22,213 nt of DNA from NCBI GenBank assembly GCA_002371135.1, contig DFGB01000038.1:110408-132620 (forward strand), written 5' to 3'. Positions 13,876 to 21,408 of the stretch are shown piece by piece (position 1 is the first letter of the stretch; each line of letters opens with the position of its first letter). The position numbers and the translations under genes were made by a program. The notes beneath the pieces were generated by a model that did not search any database, had not been told where the DNA came from, and saw only the letters and a program-made list of their open reading frames with translations. Origin of the DNA: Verrucomicrobia bacterium UBA3761 (GTDB lineage Bacteria > Verrucomicrobiota > Kiritimatiellia > RFP12 > UBA1067).

Positions 13876-15264
13876 TCATTTCTCAGCGGCATTTCCGCCG
13901 CGCTCGTGCCCGCAAGTGAGCGCCATGAAGAAGATCGACAGCAGGCAGGCGGCGACGAGAAGTAGGAACGTCCAGTTCCAGCCCGCCGCCTGCGCCACCC
14001 ATCCGACGACCCAGTTGGCGAGGATGAACGTGCCGAGGAAGTAGCCGAAGAAGCCTGTAAGCCCTGCCGCCGTCCCCGCCGCATTTTTCGGGGCGAGGTC
14101 GAGCGCCTGCACGCCTATGAGCATGACCGGCCCATAGATGAAGAAGCCGATACCGATGAGACTGATGATCACGACGGCGAGATTGTCGATGAAAATCCAG
14201 TACAGGACGATGAACACAAGCACGAAAAGCATGAACAGTATCGTCGGCATGGCGCGCTTGCCCTTGAAGAGTCTGTCAGAGACCCAGCCGCAGAGCAGGG
14301 TCCCTGGAATCGCGGCGTATTCGTAGGCGAAGTAGGCCCAGCCCGCGCTCTTGATGTCAATCCCCTTCGCCTTGAGGATCGCCGGAGCCCAGTCGAGGCA
14401 TCCATAGCGAACCATATAGACAAAGGCGTTGGAAAGCGCGATGAACCACAGGAACTTGTTGTTGAGGACATACTTGAAGAAGATGTCCTTGGTGGAAAGC
14501 GTCTCCTCGTGCTTCTCGGAGTAGTCCTTCGGGTAGTCGTTGCGCCATGCCTCGATGGAGGGGAGAGCGCACGACTGCGGCGTGTCCCTCAAAAGGACGT
14601 AGGCGAGAAGCGCGACGAAGAGCGCAACCGCCGCCGGGAACGCGAACGTGCCGACGAGGAAGTAGAACTGCTCGTGCGCACCATAGAGCCAGCTGCCGAA
14701 CCACACAGCGCCGTATGTGGCCATCGGGCCTACGAGCCCGCCACCGACGTTGTGGGCGCAGTTCCACACGCTCATAATCGTGCCTCGCTCGTTCTGCGAG
14801 AACCAGTGCGTCATCACGCGACCGCACGGCGGCCAGCCCATGCCGTTGAACCACCCTACGAGAGTGTTCAAAACGCCCATGACGACAATCGCAAGCGCCT
14901 TGTGCTCGGCGCCGATGAACTTGATCGGCACTATCATAAAGCACATGGCGACGGCAGACAGCACCAGCCCGAGCGGCAGGAACACGCGGGCGTTAGACCT
15001 GTTGCTCACGCTGCCCATCAGAAACTTGGAGAACGCATAGCCCGCCGCGTTCAGGCCGAGGACGAACCCGAGCTCCGCCTTGGCGAATCCGAGCGGCTCC
15101 ATTTCGGGTATGGCCATCGAGAGGTTCTTCCGCACGAGGTAGAACCCGGCGTAGCCGATGAACGCGCCGAGGAACACCTGCCAGCGCATGCGCCTGTAGC
15201 GGGCATCCGCTTCTGGTCCCGTCTCGGCTGGCTTGTACTCCGGCTGTCTCAGGAATGCAAACAT
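13876..15264 (-). CDS. glpT: Glycerol-3-phosphate:phosphate antiporter GlpT (OPA family, MFS)
   Basis: This 462-aa inner-membrane protein has twelve predicted helices and aligns closely, from memory, with E. coli GlpT. YLVRKNLSMAIP carries Arg45 at the same position as the phosphate-binding Arg of GlpT. Other matches are FSKFLMGSVSNRSNARVFLP, GMGWPPCGRVMTHWFSQNER, SVWNCAHNVGGG, RDTPQSC, NDYPKDYSEK, VYMVRYGCLDWAP (the second binding Arg), YEYAAIPGTLLCGWVSDR and YGPVMLIG...LAPKNAAGTAAG. It imports sn-glycerol-3-phosphate in exchange for inorganic phosphate. RBS AGAAAGG precedes ATG 15264. It starts 16 bases after the stop of the frameshifted tetratrico-like gene, so it may be read from that transcript. 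Fucosidase lies downstream. Related OPA members carry sugar phosphates, but the match to GlpT is specific. Confidence 0.93.
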   Translation of the reverse strand: MFAFLRQPEYKPAETGPEADARYRRMRWQVFLGAFIGYAGFYLVRKNLSMAIPEMEPLGFAKAELGFVLGLNAAGYAFSKFLMGSVSNRSNARVFLPLGLVLSAVAMCFMIVPIKFIGAEHKALAIVVMGVLNTLVGWFNGMGWPPCGRVMTHWFSQNERGTIMSVWNCAHNVGGGLVGPMATYGAVWFGSWLYGAHEQFYFLVGTFAFPAAVALFVALLAYVLLRDTPQSCALPSIEAWRNDYPKDYSEKHEETLSTKDIFFKYVLNNKFLWFIALSNAFVYMVRYGCLDWAPAILKAKGIDIKSAGWAYFAYEYAAIPGTLLCGWVSDRLFKGKRAMPTILFMLFVLVFIVLYWIFIDNLAVVIISLIGIGFFIYGPVMLIGVQALDLAPKNAAGTAAGLTGFFGYFLGTFILANWVVGWVAQAAGWNWTFLLLVAACLLSIFFMALTCGHERGGNAAEK

Positions 15265-15280
15265 CCTTTCTGTTCCTTTC

Positions 15281-16343
15281 TTACTTGTCTGGTAATGCTG
15301 TCAGTTTCTTTGCTATGAGTTGTCCGTATTCATCTTGAACGATCTTAATTCTTGAAGATGACGGATGACGTTCGGCGAACAACTTGCGCAACTCTTTGGC
15401 ATCATCCCACTTCTTATCCCAAATGGCGACAGTCAATCTGTAGAACAATGCCTGCTCTGCAAACTCTGATGCCGGGAAGGTGTCTTCGATGAACTTGAAG
15501 AAATCGCAACCGAGTTTGTCGTTGTCGAGATGTCCGACGCACAGCACACCAGCGCGGAGCATCGCCCTTGGCGCACAGAGAGCGGTCTTGTAGCCCTTCT
15601 GCAATGCCTGATACTGTTTCAGGGCATCCTTGTGCCTTCCCCATCTTTGCGAGGCACTCCGCCCACTGCATCAAAACATACGCTTTTGCATCGTTGGAGA
15701 TGCCGATAGTTCCAAGACTTCTGGCATACAATTTCTCCGCATCGGCGTAACGTTCGACCGGCATCAAGCAATCCGCAATCACAATGTCCTTTGCAGTCGA
15801 CCTGCTGAACTTAAAATCCCTGCCTGAGGCTTCACACATTGACAACAGTGCATACCATTTTGCAACGTCCGCACCGCGCCTTTTCAACGAACTCTCATAT
15901 TCCTTGCGAAATACCGGCTCTGCGGCTGAGAAGTTTCCGTCTGCGGCATCGCACATCGCCAATGATACGGTAATTTCTTGTATGTCGATATTGTAGTACG
16001 GGTCGTTCCTGTCAATCGCTTCCAATGCCCGTTTATACTCCCTGCGAGCCGATGAAACATCGCGCACATCCATGAGCAACCTGTCCGCCTCGCGTCTCAT
16101 CTTCTTTATTTTCGCAGGAAGGCCGTCGGTATTTCCTCTTGTCGCTGATTTTGCCGTTCTGGATTTTGTCTTCCTGTCGTCTGAAGCTTTCAACCCTGGC
16201 TTTCTGGCAGCGGCCAGCAATAGTGGCGAACAGCCGTTGAAAGAACAAGCTTCGACGTCGCTTGGCGAACCTAGCATACACACGGCGATCCATGCGACCA
16301 CGGTTGCCGAAAGATGAAAACTATGTCGGATTCGCTTTTTCAT
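15281..16343 (-). pseudogene. Secreted TPR-like protein, copy 2, split by a one-base insertion
   Basis: Two frames together make a 353-aa exported protein. From ATG 16343 there is a signal peptide (MKKRIRHSFHLSATVVAWIA), then PLLLAAARKP, the shared DGLPAKIKKMRREAD block, and helix pairs typical of tetratricopeptide-like repeats (ARREYKRALEAIDRNDPYYN, VSLAMCDAADGNFSAAEPVF, YADAEKLYARSLGTIG, YVLMQWAECLAKMG). The frame is lost at a GGGG run (15639-15642). With GGG it would read KMGRHKDALKQYQALQKGYK and continue through FIEDTFPASEFAEQALFYRL and ERHPSSSRIKIVQDEYGQ to TAA at 15281, like outer-membrane-assembly type TPR proteins. The total is one base over a multiple of three. Its ATG overlaps the stop of the 374-aa gene (ATGA). 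Mutation or assembly error are both possible. Confidence 0.75.
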
Positions 16344-17464
16344 TTTTGGGGACTCACTTCTTTAGGCAAAGGCTTGACGGAACTGAAATCGACTTGCGGG
16401 CAGCAAGCCTTGAGCAGGTGCATCGAAAGTGACTTCATGTCGCCCAGTCCCAGCAGGCGAACAATGATATTGCGGTAAACGGCGACATACATATTTGGCG
16501 AATCTTCCCTCGGCGCGAAACCAAATACCAGAATTTCATCACTCGTCTCAATATCAAGAGAATTTGCAACCATGCTAGTCGGCATACTGCTATATTGCCC
16601 ATAAAGTCCAAACGCCATCTTCCGTGCCGTCTGGACATCTTTGACGGCCATCACCAATCCATCTGCAACCTTTTCCGGAATATCGTTGCGAACAGTGGCC
16701 AATTCGAAGAGACGGCCATAGACAACATTTAGTCCATATTCAGGTTTATGGGGCATGTCATTCACTCTGTAAACGGCATTGGATACGCAGATATCTTTAG
16801 GGACATTTCTCAGCGAGCAAGTTTTGATACCTTTGCCGGATGCAATCTTGCGCTCTTGCATCATCTTTCCCCCTATTTCCAGAATACCCTTGACCCCTGT
16901 ATCAACATCATATGCAGCAAAAGACACACAGGAATTCTGTTCCGTAAAGCGAACAAGTTCCTCGGCAATCTTCAACGGATCCAATCGCTCGTTGCAGGAT
17001 GAAACAGAAATCTTTACATTGTTGCAGGCGCAAATGACATGCGACCATTTTTCGTTTATCATAGCAAAGAAAATGTCGCCTGAGCCGCTCTGAACTTGAT
17101 CGTACTTCTTAGTCGATGTCATTGATGCAAACTCCTGGATGATTGCATCATGCGCGTCTAGTACGTTTTTGTGGATTGAAACGTCGATTTTCAAGATGTT
17201 TTTCTGGCCCTGAAATAACATTAGAACTTTATCTTTTTCCATCGGGATTACCTTTGCAACCACGAACATATCATTCGTATCTAGGTTGATCTTCGGGAAA
17301 TTCCATTGTAGCAACGGCAAGTCGTACTTTCTAGCCGTCTTACCCCTCCAGTGGACAAAGTCATATTTGTTTGAACACGCCCTGAACATATAATCATCGT
17401 TCCCAATAGCTCGACCAAATGAGCCGCTTAGCGCAAAAAGCAAATAAATACACATCTTTTTCAT
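16340..17464 (-). CDS. Secreted modular protein, two modules (374 aa)
   Basis: This is an exported protein (signal MKKMCIYLLFALSGSFGRAI) of no named family. It is a shorter paralogue of the 572-aa protein at 18214-19932. Its second half (~200-370) matches the central module of that protein: MMQERKIASG, VPKDICVSNAVYRVND, ADGLVMAVKDVQTARKMAFG, SSMPTSMVANSLDIETSDEI, VFGFAPRED, AVYRNIIVRLLGLGDMKSLS, LLKACCPQVDFS. The first half shows a diverged module (VVAKVIPMEKDKVLMLFQGQ, SGSGDIFFAMINEKW). ATG 17464 overlaps the upstream stop (ATGA), and AGGAG is about nine bases upstream. Its own stop overlaps the TPR-like gene start. Location is probably periplasm or surface; the role is unknown. Confidence 0.75.
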   Translation of the reverse strand: MKKMCIYLLFALSGSFGRAIGNDDYMFRACSNKYDFVHWRGKTARKYDLPLLQWNFPKINLDTNDMFVVAKVIPMEKDKVLMLFQGQKNILKIDVSIHKNVLDAHDAIIQEFASMTSTKKYDQVQSGSGDIFFAMINEKWSHVICACNNVKISVSSCNERLDPLKIAEELVRFTEQNSCVSFAAYDVDTGVKGILEIGGKMMQERKIASGKGIKTCSLRNVPKDICVSNAVYRVNDMPHKPEYGLNVVYGRLFELATVRNDIPEKVADGLVMAVKDVQTARKMAFGLYGQYSSMPTSMVANSLDIETSDEILVFGFAPREDSPNMYVAVYRNIIVRLLGLGDMKSLSMHLLKACCPQVDFSSVKPLPKEVSPQK

Positions 17465-18149
17465 TTCAAGGGTCTCCTAATCTTTCTTTCTGGACGTGCT
17501 ATACAGTCCGCATATCCTCCAGTGCTGACTTTAGCTAATCGTTCTCGATATGCGTATGGTGACAAAGGACTGCCGTCGCTAAAAATAACACCCAAAGGCA
17601 GGCATTCAACTCTCGGTTCTACCGACGGATTTGAATCGCCATCATATTTTAGACACGCATCATAAATAAGATCTGCATCTGAACATGCCCCCAACCATGC
17701 AACCTCATGATATGAAACCCCCAGCCCCAATTAGGCGCAGTCCATGATGCTTTGCCTATTGCGGTATAAGGGTTCGTGTCAAAGTAATATCCCATATTGT
17801 AATACGGGTCGTTCCTGTCTATTGCCGCAAGAGTACGTTTATACGCCCGGCGAGCCGCAGAAACATCGTGCGCATCCATCAGCAGACTGTCAGCCTCGCG
17901 CCTCATCTTCTTTATTTTCGCAGGAAGTCCGTCGGCGATTCCTTTTACTCCTGTTCTCAACTTGTTATTTCCGTTGGCTTTTGCATGCGGCTTCGTGGCC
18001 GCAGCCAACAAGAGCGGAGGAGGAAAACTTGGCAGCAATGCCGAAACGACGCTTGACATGGAAAGAGCAGTCGCACAAACATTCCGCGCGGCAAAACATA
18101 GGAGTATGATTACCACAGTGAGAAGGACATGCTGGTTGCGAAATTTCAT
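17461..18149 (-). pseudogene. Secreted protein sharing the TPR-like N-terminus, copy 1, split by a one-base deletion
   Basis: From ATG 18149 (MKFRNQHVLLTVVIILLCFA, signal peptide) the frame reads PPLLLAAATKPHAKA, DGLPAKIKKMRREADSLLMD, ARRAYKRTLAAIDRNDPYYN, matching copy 2, and then diverges completely (MGYYFDTNPYTAIGKASW). After APNWGWG the frame is lost at a G5 run (17718-17722). With one more G it continues VSYHEVAWLGACSDADLIYD and on through VECLPLGVIFSDGSPLSPYA to the stop at 17461. The 689-base total is one short of 230 codons. The C-terminal half is unrelated to copy 2, so one of the two is a chimera. The stop overlaps the 374-aa gene (ATGA). The start at 18149 overlaps the end of a 19-codon leader frame. 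Confidence 0.68.
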
Positions 18150-18205
18150 ATCATCTCGTTTGCTGGTAACGTGATAGCCATACAAGATTGGAGCAGTGCA
18201 GACAT
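18146..18205 (-). CDS. Possible 19-codon leader ORF
   Basis: AGGAGG, formed by the last codons of the 572-aa gene, stands about ten bases before ATG 18205. The frame (MSALLQSC, then PANEMI) ends at a TGA that overlaps ATG 18149 of the next gene (ATGA). The strongest ribosome site in this junction therefore serves the leader, and the next gene may depend on coupling to it. Confidence 0.4.
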   Translation of the reverse strand: MSALLQSCMAITLPANEMI

Positions 18206-18213
18206 AAAAGGTC

Positions 18214-19932
18214 TCACCTCCTATTGCTCTCTAATTCAGAGACGCACATACCCTGTATCAGCTGCGAAGCGAGCGCTTTCAAGTCAATGTCCGAGTCACA
18301 GCGCGTCCGCAGGGAAATTATCATATTACGATAAACTAAATATTGATCCCTGAATCTTATGCTAGACGGCTTGTCGGCAAACATCATGCTCTCACCATCG
18401 CATTCAACGTTGAATTTCTTGGCGGCAAAGTCGGTTAACGAACAGCAACTATAATTCGCCATTCCCAAAGACAACGCCCTTGCCGTCGGCACATCTTCTG
18501 CAAGACTGATGGTTCCTGTGATCTTAACATCTGTCGAGGCAGATCTCAATATGAATCGTGTTTGGTCTCTAACAAAGCCATATTCTCGCGCATATGTTTT
18601 AACCCTGTGCTTGACTACGTCATAAACCAGACCTTCAAAAGAAATCCTGTCAGGAATTTCAAGTCCGTCGCGGCAACGCGGGATGGCTTCGCCGGAAGGC
18701 ACGCCACAAGAGATCATTTTTTTGCGTCCCATGTCATATATCTGCGTCGATTTTTTGTCGTGCGAATGGTCTGGCGAAGCACTTTCGCCCTTGGGCAAAT
18801 CCTTGAGCATGTTGAAATCTGCCTGTGGACAGCAAGCCTTCATTAAATTTGCAGCGATTGCCTTTATGTCGCCGTTTCCCCACAAGGAAATCAATGCATT
18901 GCGGTAAACGGCAGTGATCCTGTTTGGCGGCTCTTCCCTCGGAGGAAAACCGAACATCAGAATTTCATCTCCGATCTCAATATCGAAAGCGTTTGCTATC
19001 ATTCGTGCTGGCATGCTGCTGTGCTGAGCCTCAAGTCCGAATGCGATCTCCCTTGCCGTAGGAACGTCTTTTGCGACCATCATCGTTCCAGAAGCGACTT
19101 CTTCGGCATTGGCCTTTCGGGCAATTTCCAAAGTGTACAGGCATCCGCGTATGAACTCCCCGCCATGTTCCGGTTTGCGAGGAGTCGCATTCACACTGTA
19201 AACGGCGTTCGAGACGATTATTTCCTTCGGACATTTTTTGATCGGACAATTGTCAACCCAATTCCCTGACGCGATATTGCGAACTCGCATTATTTCATCC
19301 CCAAGTTCCAGAACCCGCTGGACTTCCGCTTCTCCGTCGTATGGCAGATAATCGCTTGTAGCAACATATTTCAAAATCAATTTATCCATAGCTCTAGCCA
19401 TTGCCACCATATCGACGTCATCCTGAAATGAAATGTAGAAATATATTGCCTTGTTGCCTCGAATCATGAATGCCCAATCAATAGGTTGGTTTTTGTTTAT
19501 GATGCAGAAGTCTCCTATTCCTTGAACGTTTCGTAAACTATTGGCAATGCATTCCAATGGCGCGGAGAATCTTTCGGCTAAAAGAGACAATCGACCCTTT
19601 GCAGATTGATAGTCTTTTTCTTCCATCAGAATCCCTCGCGCCACACGCCGATTATTGACCGCTTCATAGACGTCAAAAAATATTTCTCCGTTGTTATTCT
19701 TTTCCGAACAGCCCTGATTGCCCTTTCTGAACTCGAAGCCGTCATATGCCAATCGATCCTTGTTCGAGAAGAGTTCCAGTTGTGGAATCGTCGTTGTTCC
19801 CGCACTTGGGATGTTCAATTTGTCATTAAGAATCGCAACCGCATTGTCAGCGCCATACCGCTGTTGGGTTGCAGCCCAAAGCGGCAATATGGTTAATGTC
19901 ACAAAAGTCAGACCAATATACTTTAATTTCAT
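18214..19932 (-). CDS. Secreted modular protein, three modules (572 aa)
   Basis: The exported product starts with signal peptide MKLKYIGLTFVTLTILPLWA. It is made of about three copies of a ~190-residue module with a common order: a short Cys-flanked linker (RVRNIASG, C, C), a strand block (IIVSNAVYSVN), an xxDVPTAR(E/A)xxxG helix (VAKDVPTAREIAFG; AEDVPTARALSLG), a small Ser/Cys-rich turn, (M/F)FG or MFAD, then (V/L)YRN(A/M)xISL and a C-terminal helix (DIKAIAANLMKACC; DIDLKALASQLIQG). The first module is the most diverged. An open frame extends 78 codons further to 20166, but those codons are group II intron RNA sequence, so I start at ATG 19932. No Shine-Dalgarno is visible there; the intron end lies three bases upstream. 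Function unknown. Confidence 0.78.
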   Translation of the reverse strand: MKLKYIGLTFVTLTILPLWAATQQRYGADNAVAILNDKLNIPSAGTTTIPQLELFSNKDRLAYDGFEFRKGNQGCSEKNNNGEIFFDVYEAVNNRRVARGILMEEKDYQSAKGRLSLLAERFSAPLECIANSLRNVQGIGDFCIINKNQPIDWAFMIRGNKAIYFYISFQDDVDMVAMARAMDKLILKYVATSDYLPYDGEAEVQRVLELGDEIMRVRNIASGNWVDNCPIKKCPKEIIVSNAVYSVNATPRKPEHGGEFIRGCLYTLEIARKANAEEVASGTMMVAKDVPTAREIAFGLEAQHSSMPARMIANAFDIEIGDEILMFGFPPREEPPNRITAVYRNALISLWGNGDIKAIAANLMKACCPQADFNMLKDLPKGESASPDHSHDKKSTQIYDMGRKKMISCGVPSGEAIPRCRDGLEIPDRISFEGLVYDVVKHRVKTYAREYGFVRDQTRFILRSASTDVKITGTISLAEDVPTARALSLGMANYSCCSLTDFAAKKFNVECDGESMMFADKPSSIRFRDQYLVYRNMIISLRTRCDSDIDLKALASQLIQGMCVSELESNRR

Positions 19933-19935
19933 TTT

Positions 19936-20140
19936 GTAGAGTAGAGACCCACGCCTCGGCGTTGCCGCGCACACGCTTGCGCGCAGACCTCTAGCGACTT
20001 CGCTACGCGAAGCGACCTGCGGTCGGGTCATAGCTTCGGGTTGCCTCCGGCAATGTACCCTCCGAAGCGAAGCTTCTGCGGTGCATGATGCGACTTCCCC
20101 CTCGTCAAACCGTACGTGCGGATTTCCCGCATACGGCTTT
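19936..20140 (-). mobile_element. 3' fragment of a group II intron (domains V and VI)
   Basis: On the minus strand 20140-20107 is a 34-nt domain V: AAAGCCGTATGCGGG, a GAAA-type tip, then CGCACGTACGGTTT, with the catalytic AGC triad and the closing ACGTACGGTT. Domain VI follows with GACGAGGGGG and ends CTCTACTCTAC at 19936, containing the expected bulged A. It is unusually long (about 170 nt against ~40) and filled with short palindromes such as GCTTCGCGTAGCGAAG. Read as protein, the stretch gives the familiar false peptide GKPYAGNPHVRFDEGE...PRRGSLLY. No reverse transcriptase or domains I-IV are present. The 5' edge of the remnant is unclear, perhaps up to ~20190. Such a fragment cannot move by itself. 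Confidence 0.82.
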
Positions 20141-20199
20141 CCATTGAGTGCTTTTCCTGTTGCCATGGAATCTACCTTGCCTTGGGTTGTTGAACGTAT

Positions 20200-20228
20200 A
20201 TTATACGATTTTGCTGCAGAGGAAAAGA
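20200..20228 (-). promoter_or_regulatory. Weak candidate promoter upstream of the intron remnant
   Basis: A perfect TATAAT stands at 20205-20200 on the minus strand, inside the palindrome CGTATAATATACG. The -35 position (TCTTTT) is poor and belongs to the terminator T-tract. Transcripts from here would carry the intron remnant as 5' leader of the 572-aa gene. Confidence 0.3.
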
Positions 20229-20267
20229 CGCCCTGGCGGGAGAGAGAGAAAAAAAAACGCCAGGGCG
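20221..20267 (-). terminator. Intrinsic terminator of the LamG-like gene
   Basis: On the minus strand a perfect 10-bp GC-rich stem CGCCCTGGCG/CGCCAGGGCG (20267-20258 and 20238-20229) closes a pyrimidine-only 19-base loop and is followed by TCTTTTCC. It begins 11 bases after the stop codon of the gene at 20279. Confidence 0.8.
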
Positions 20268-20278
20268 CCCAAAAACGG

Positions 20279-21289
20279 TTAGCGCGCCACTTTGTAGTAG
20301 AGCACGTTGCCGCTCTCGAAATTGAGCGGAATCGTCACTTGGTTGCCCGAACCCGTCTTCGTGGCGGTAGCGTTATTGGCTTCGTTGGCGCACTCTGGCG
20401 TAGCCCCGTATTTGACGGTGTAGGAGTCCGCCGGCCAGTCGCCTGGAAATGTAAGCGTAAGGTTGTTCCCGTCATAAGACGCCTCCTCTATAGCAAACGT
20501 CGCACCCTCATCTGGCGCAACACCGACGAGATACGCCTGCGCAACTGTCATGGACGGGCTGGAATTGGCGATCGTTTCGCTCACGGAGGATTTCCCGGAC
20601 TTCGCCAAATACGCGCTCGGAACTGTTGAACCCTCAGCAACAGCGGCATTCCCGCTCGAATCCACCTGCGCGTAGGGTTCGAAGGTGCCGTTCTTTGCCA
20701 CGAAGTCGTCGATGGCGGTCGTGCCAACGACATTGACGTTTGTAACTCCGGCGAACTGCGATTGCGGCGCGTTTGCGAGGTAGTATGTTGAAGCGGTCAG
20801 GACGCCGTTCGTCGCCACGACAAGGCTGCTGTTACTGTAGTCCACCGCGACCGTGAGCCGCAGCCAAGCACCGTCTTCGAAATTGCCGAGTGTGACGGAA
20901 GTCGCGCTTCCATCGCTCGTTTCCTTGCAATAGAGTTTCAGGTCGCCATTCTTATCGGAATAGATGGCGAACTGGGGATTGCTGGAGTTGTAGTCGTCCG
21001 GCGTTTCATCAGGTCTAGCGACCTTGACCATCATATCGAACACATTGGCATTAGAGACGCCCGTCGTGACTCGCGTAACCGTGCCGGAAACGGCGAGTAC
21101 CTGCGCGTGCGTTTCAGCGGTTGTCGGATAGCCGTAGCCCGTCGGCGGCTCGGTTGGGGTCACTGTTGACAGCTCGCCGTCGCCCGTCCAGGGATCTTTC
21201 GTCGATTCGAACGTATCGACGATGGGTGTAGCGAATGAAGCGGCCGCGACTGACACAACCGCTGCAACCATGGTGGCTATGTTTTTCAT
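20279..21289 (-). CDS. Secreted LamG-like surface protein
   Basis: This 336-aa exported protein has signal peptide MKNIATMVAAVVSVAAASFA. Residues ~22-215 look like a concanavalin/LamG-type jelly roll: VDTFESTKDPWTG, the TGVSNANVFDMMVKV strand, FAIYSDKNGDLKLYC, GAWLRLTVAVDYSNSSLVVA, TTAIDDFVAKNG. The C-terminal ~100 residues form a beta domain (AQAYLVGVAPDEGATFAIEE, LTLTFPGDWPADSYTVKYGA, GNVLYYKVAR). LamG-type domains bind glycans or proteins; here that is only inferred. RBS AGGAG is about eight bases upstream of ATG 21289. A strong terminator follows, so it forms its own unit or the end of one with the gene at 21409. The AYL(V/L) block in the C-terminal domain recurs in that neighbour. Confidence 0.72.
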   Translation of the reverse strand: MKNIATMVAAVVSVAAASFATPIVDTFESTKDPWTGDGELSTVTPTEPPTGYGYPTTAETHAQVLAVSGTVTRVTTGVSNANVFDMMVKVARPDETPDDYNSSNPQFAIYSDKNGDLKLYCKETSDGSATSVTLGNFEDGAWLRLTVAVDYSNSSLVVATNGVLTASTYYLANAPQSQFAGVTNVNVVGTTAIDDFVAKNGTFEPYAQVDSSGNAAVAEGSTVPSAYLAKSGKSSVSETIANSSPSMTVAQAYLVGVAPDEGATFAIEEASYDGNNLTLTFPGDWPADSYTVKYGATPECANEANNATATKTGSGNQVTIPLNFESGNVLYYKVAR

Positions 21290-21408
21290 CTGTCTTCTCC
21301 TTCTTTGTTTTCAGTTTCAAATCTATTTCGACGCCAGGCGGCGTGGGCACCGCCCCCAGAAATTTGTGCGGAAGCTCCACTTCGATTCATCGAGTATCGA
21401 GTGCCGCG

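Noticed and set aside
15639..17722. Programmed ribosomal frameshifting in the two TPR-like genes
   Set aside because: The shifts needed go in opposite directions (+1 and -1), and no classical slippery heptamer with downstream structure is evident; indels in G-runs explain both.
20107..20166. N-terminal part of a 650-aa protein starting at 20166
   Set aside because: These codons are group II intron domain V and flank; the protein has a proper signal peptide from ATG 19932.
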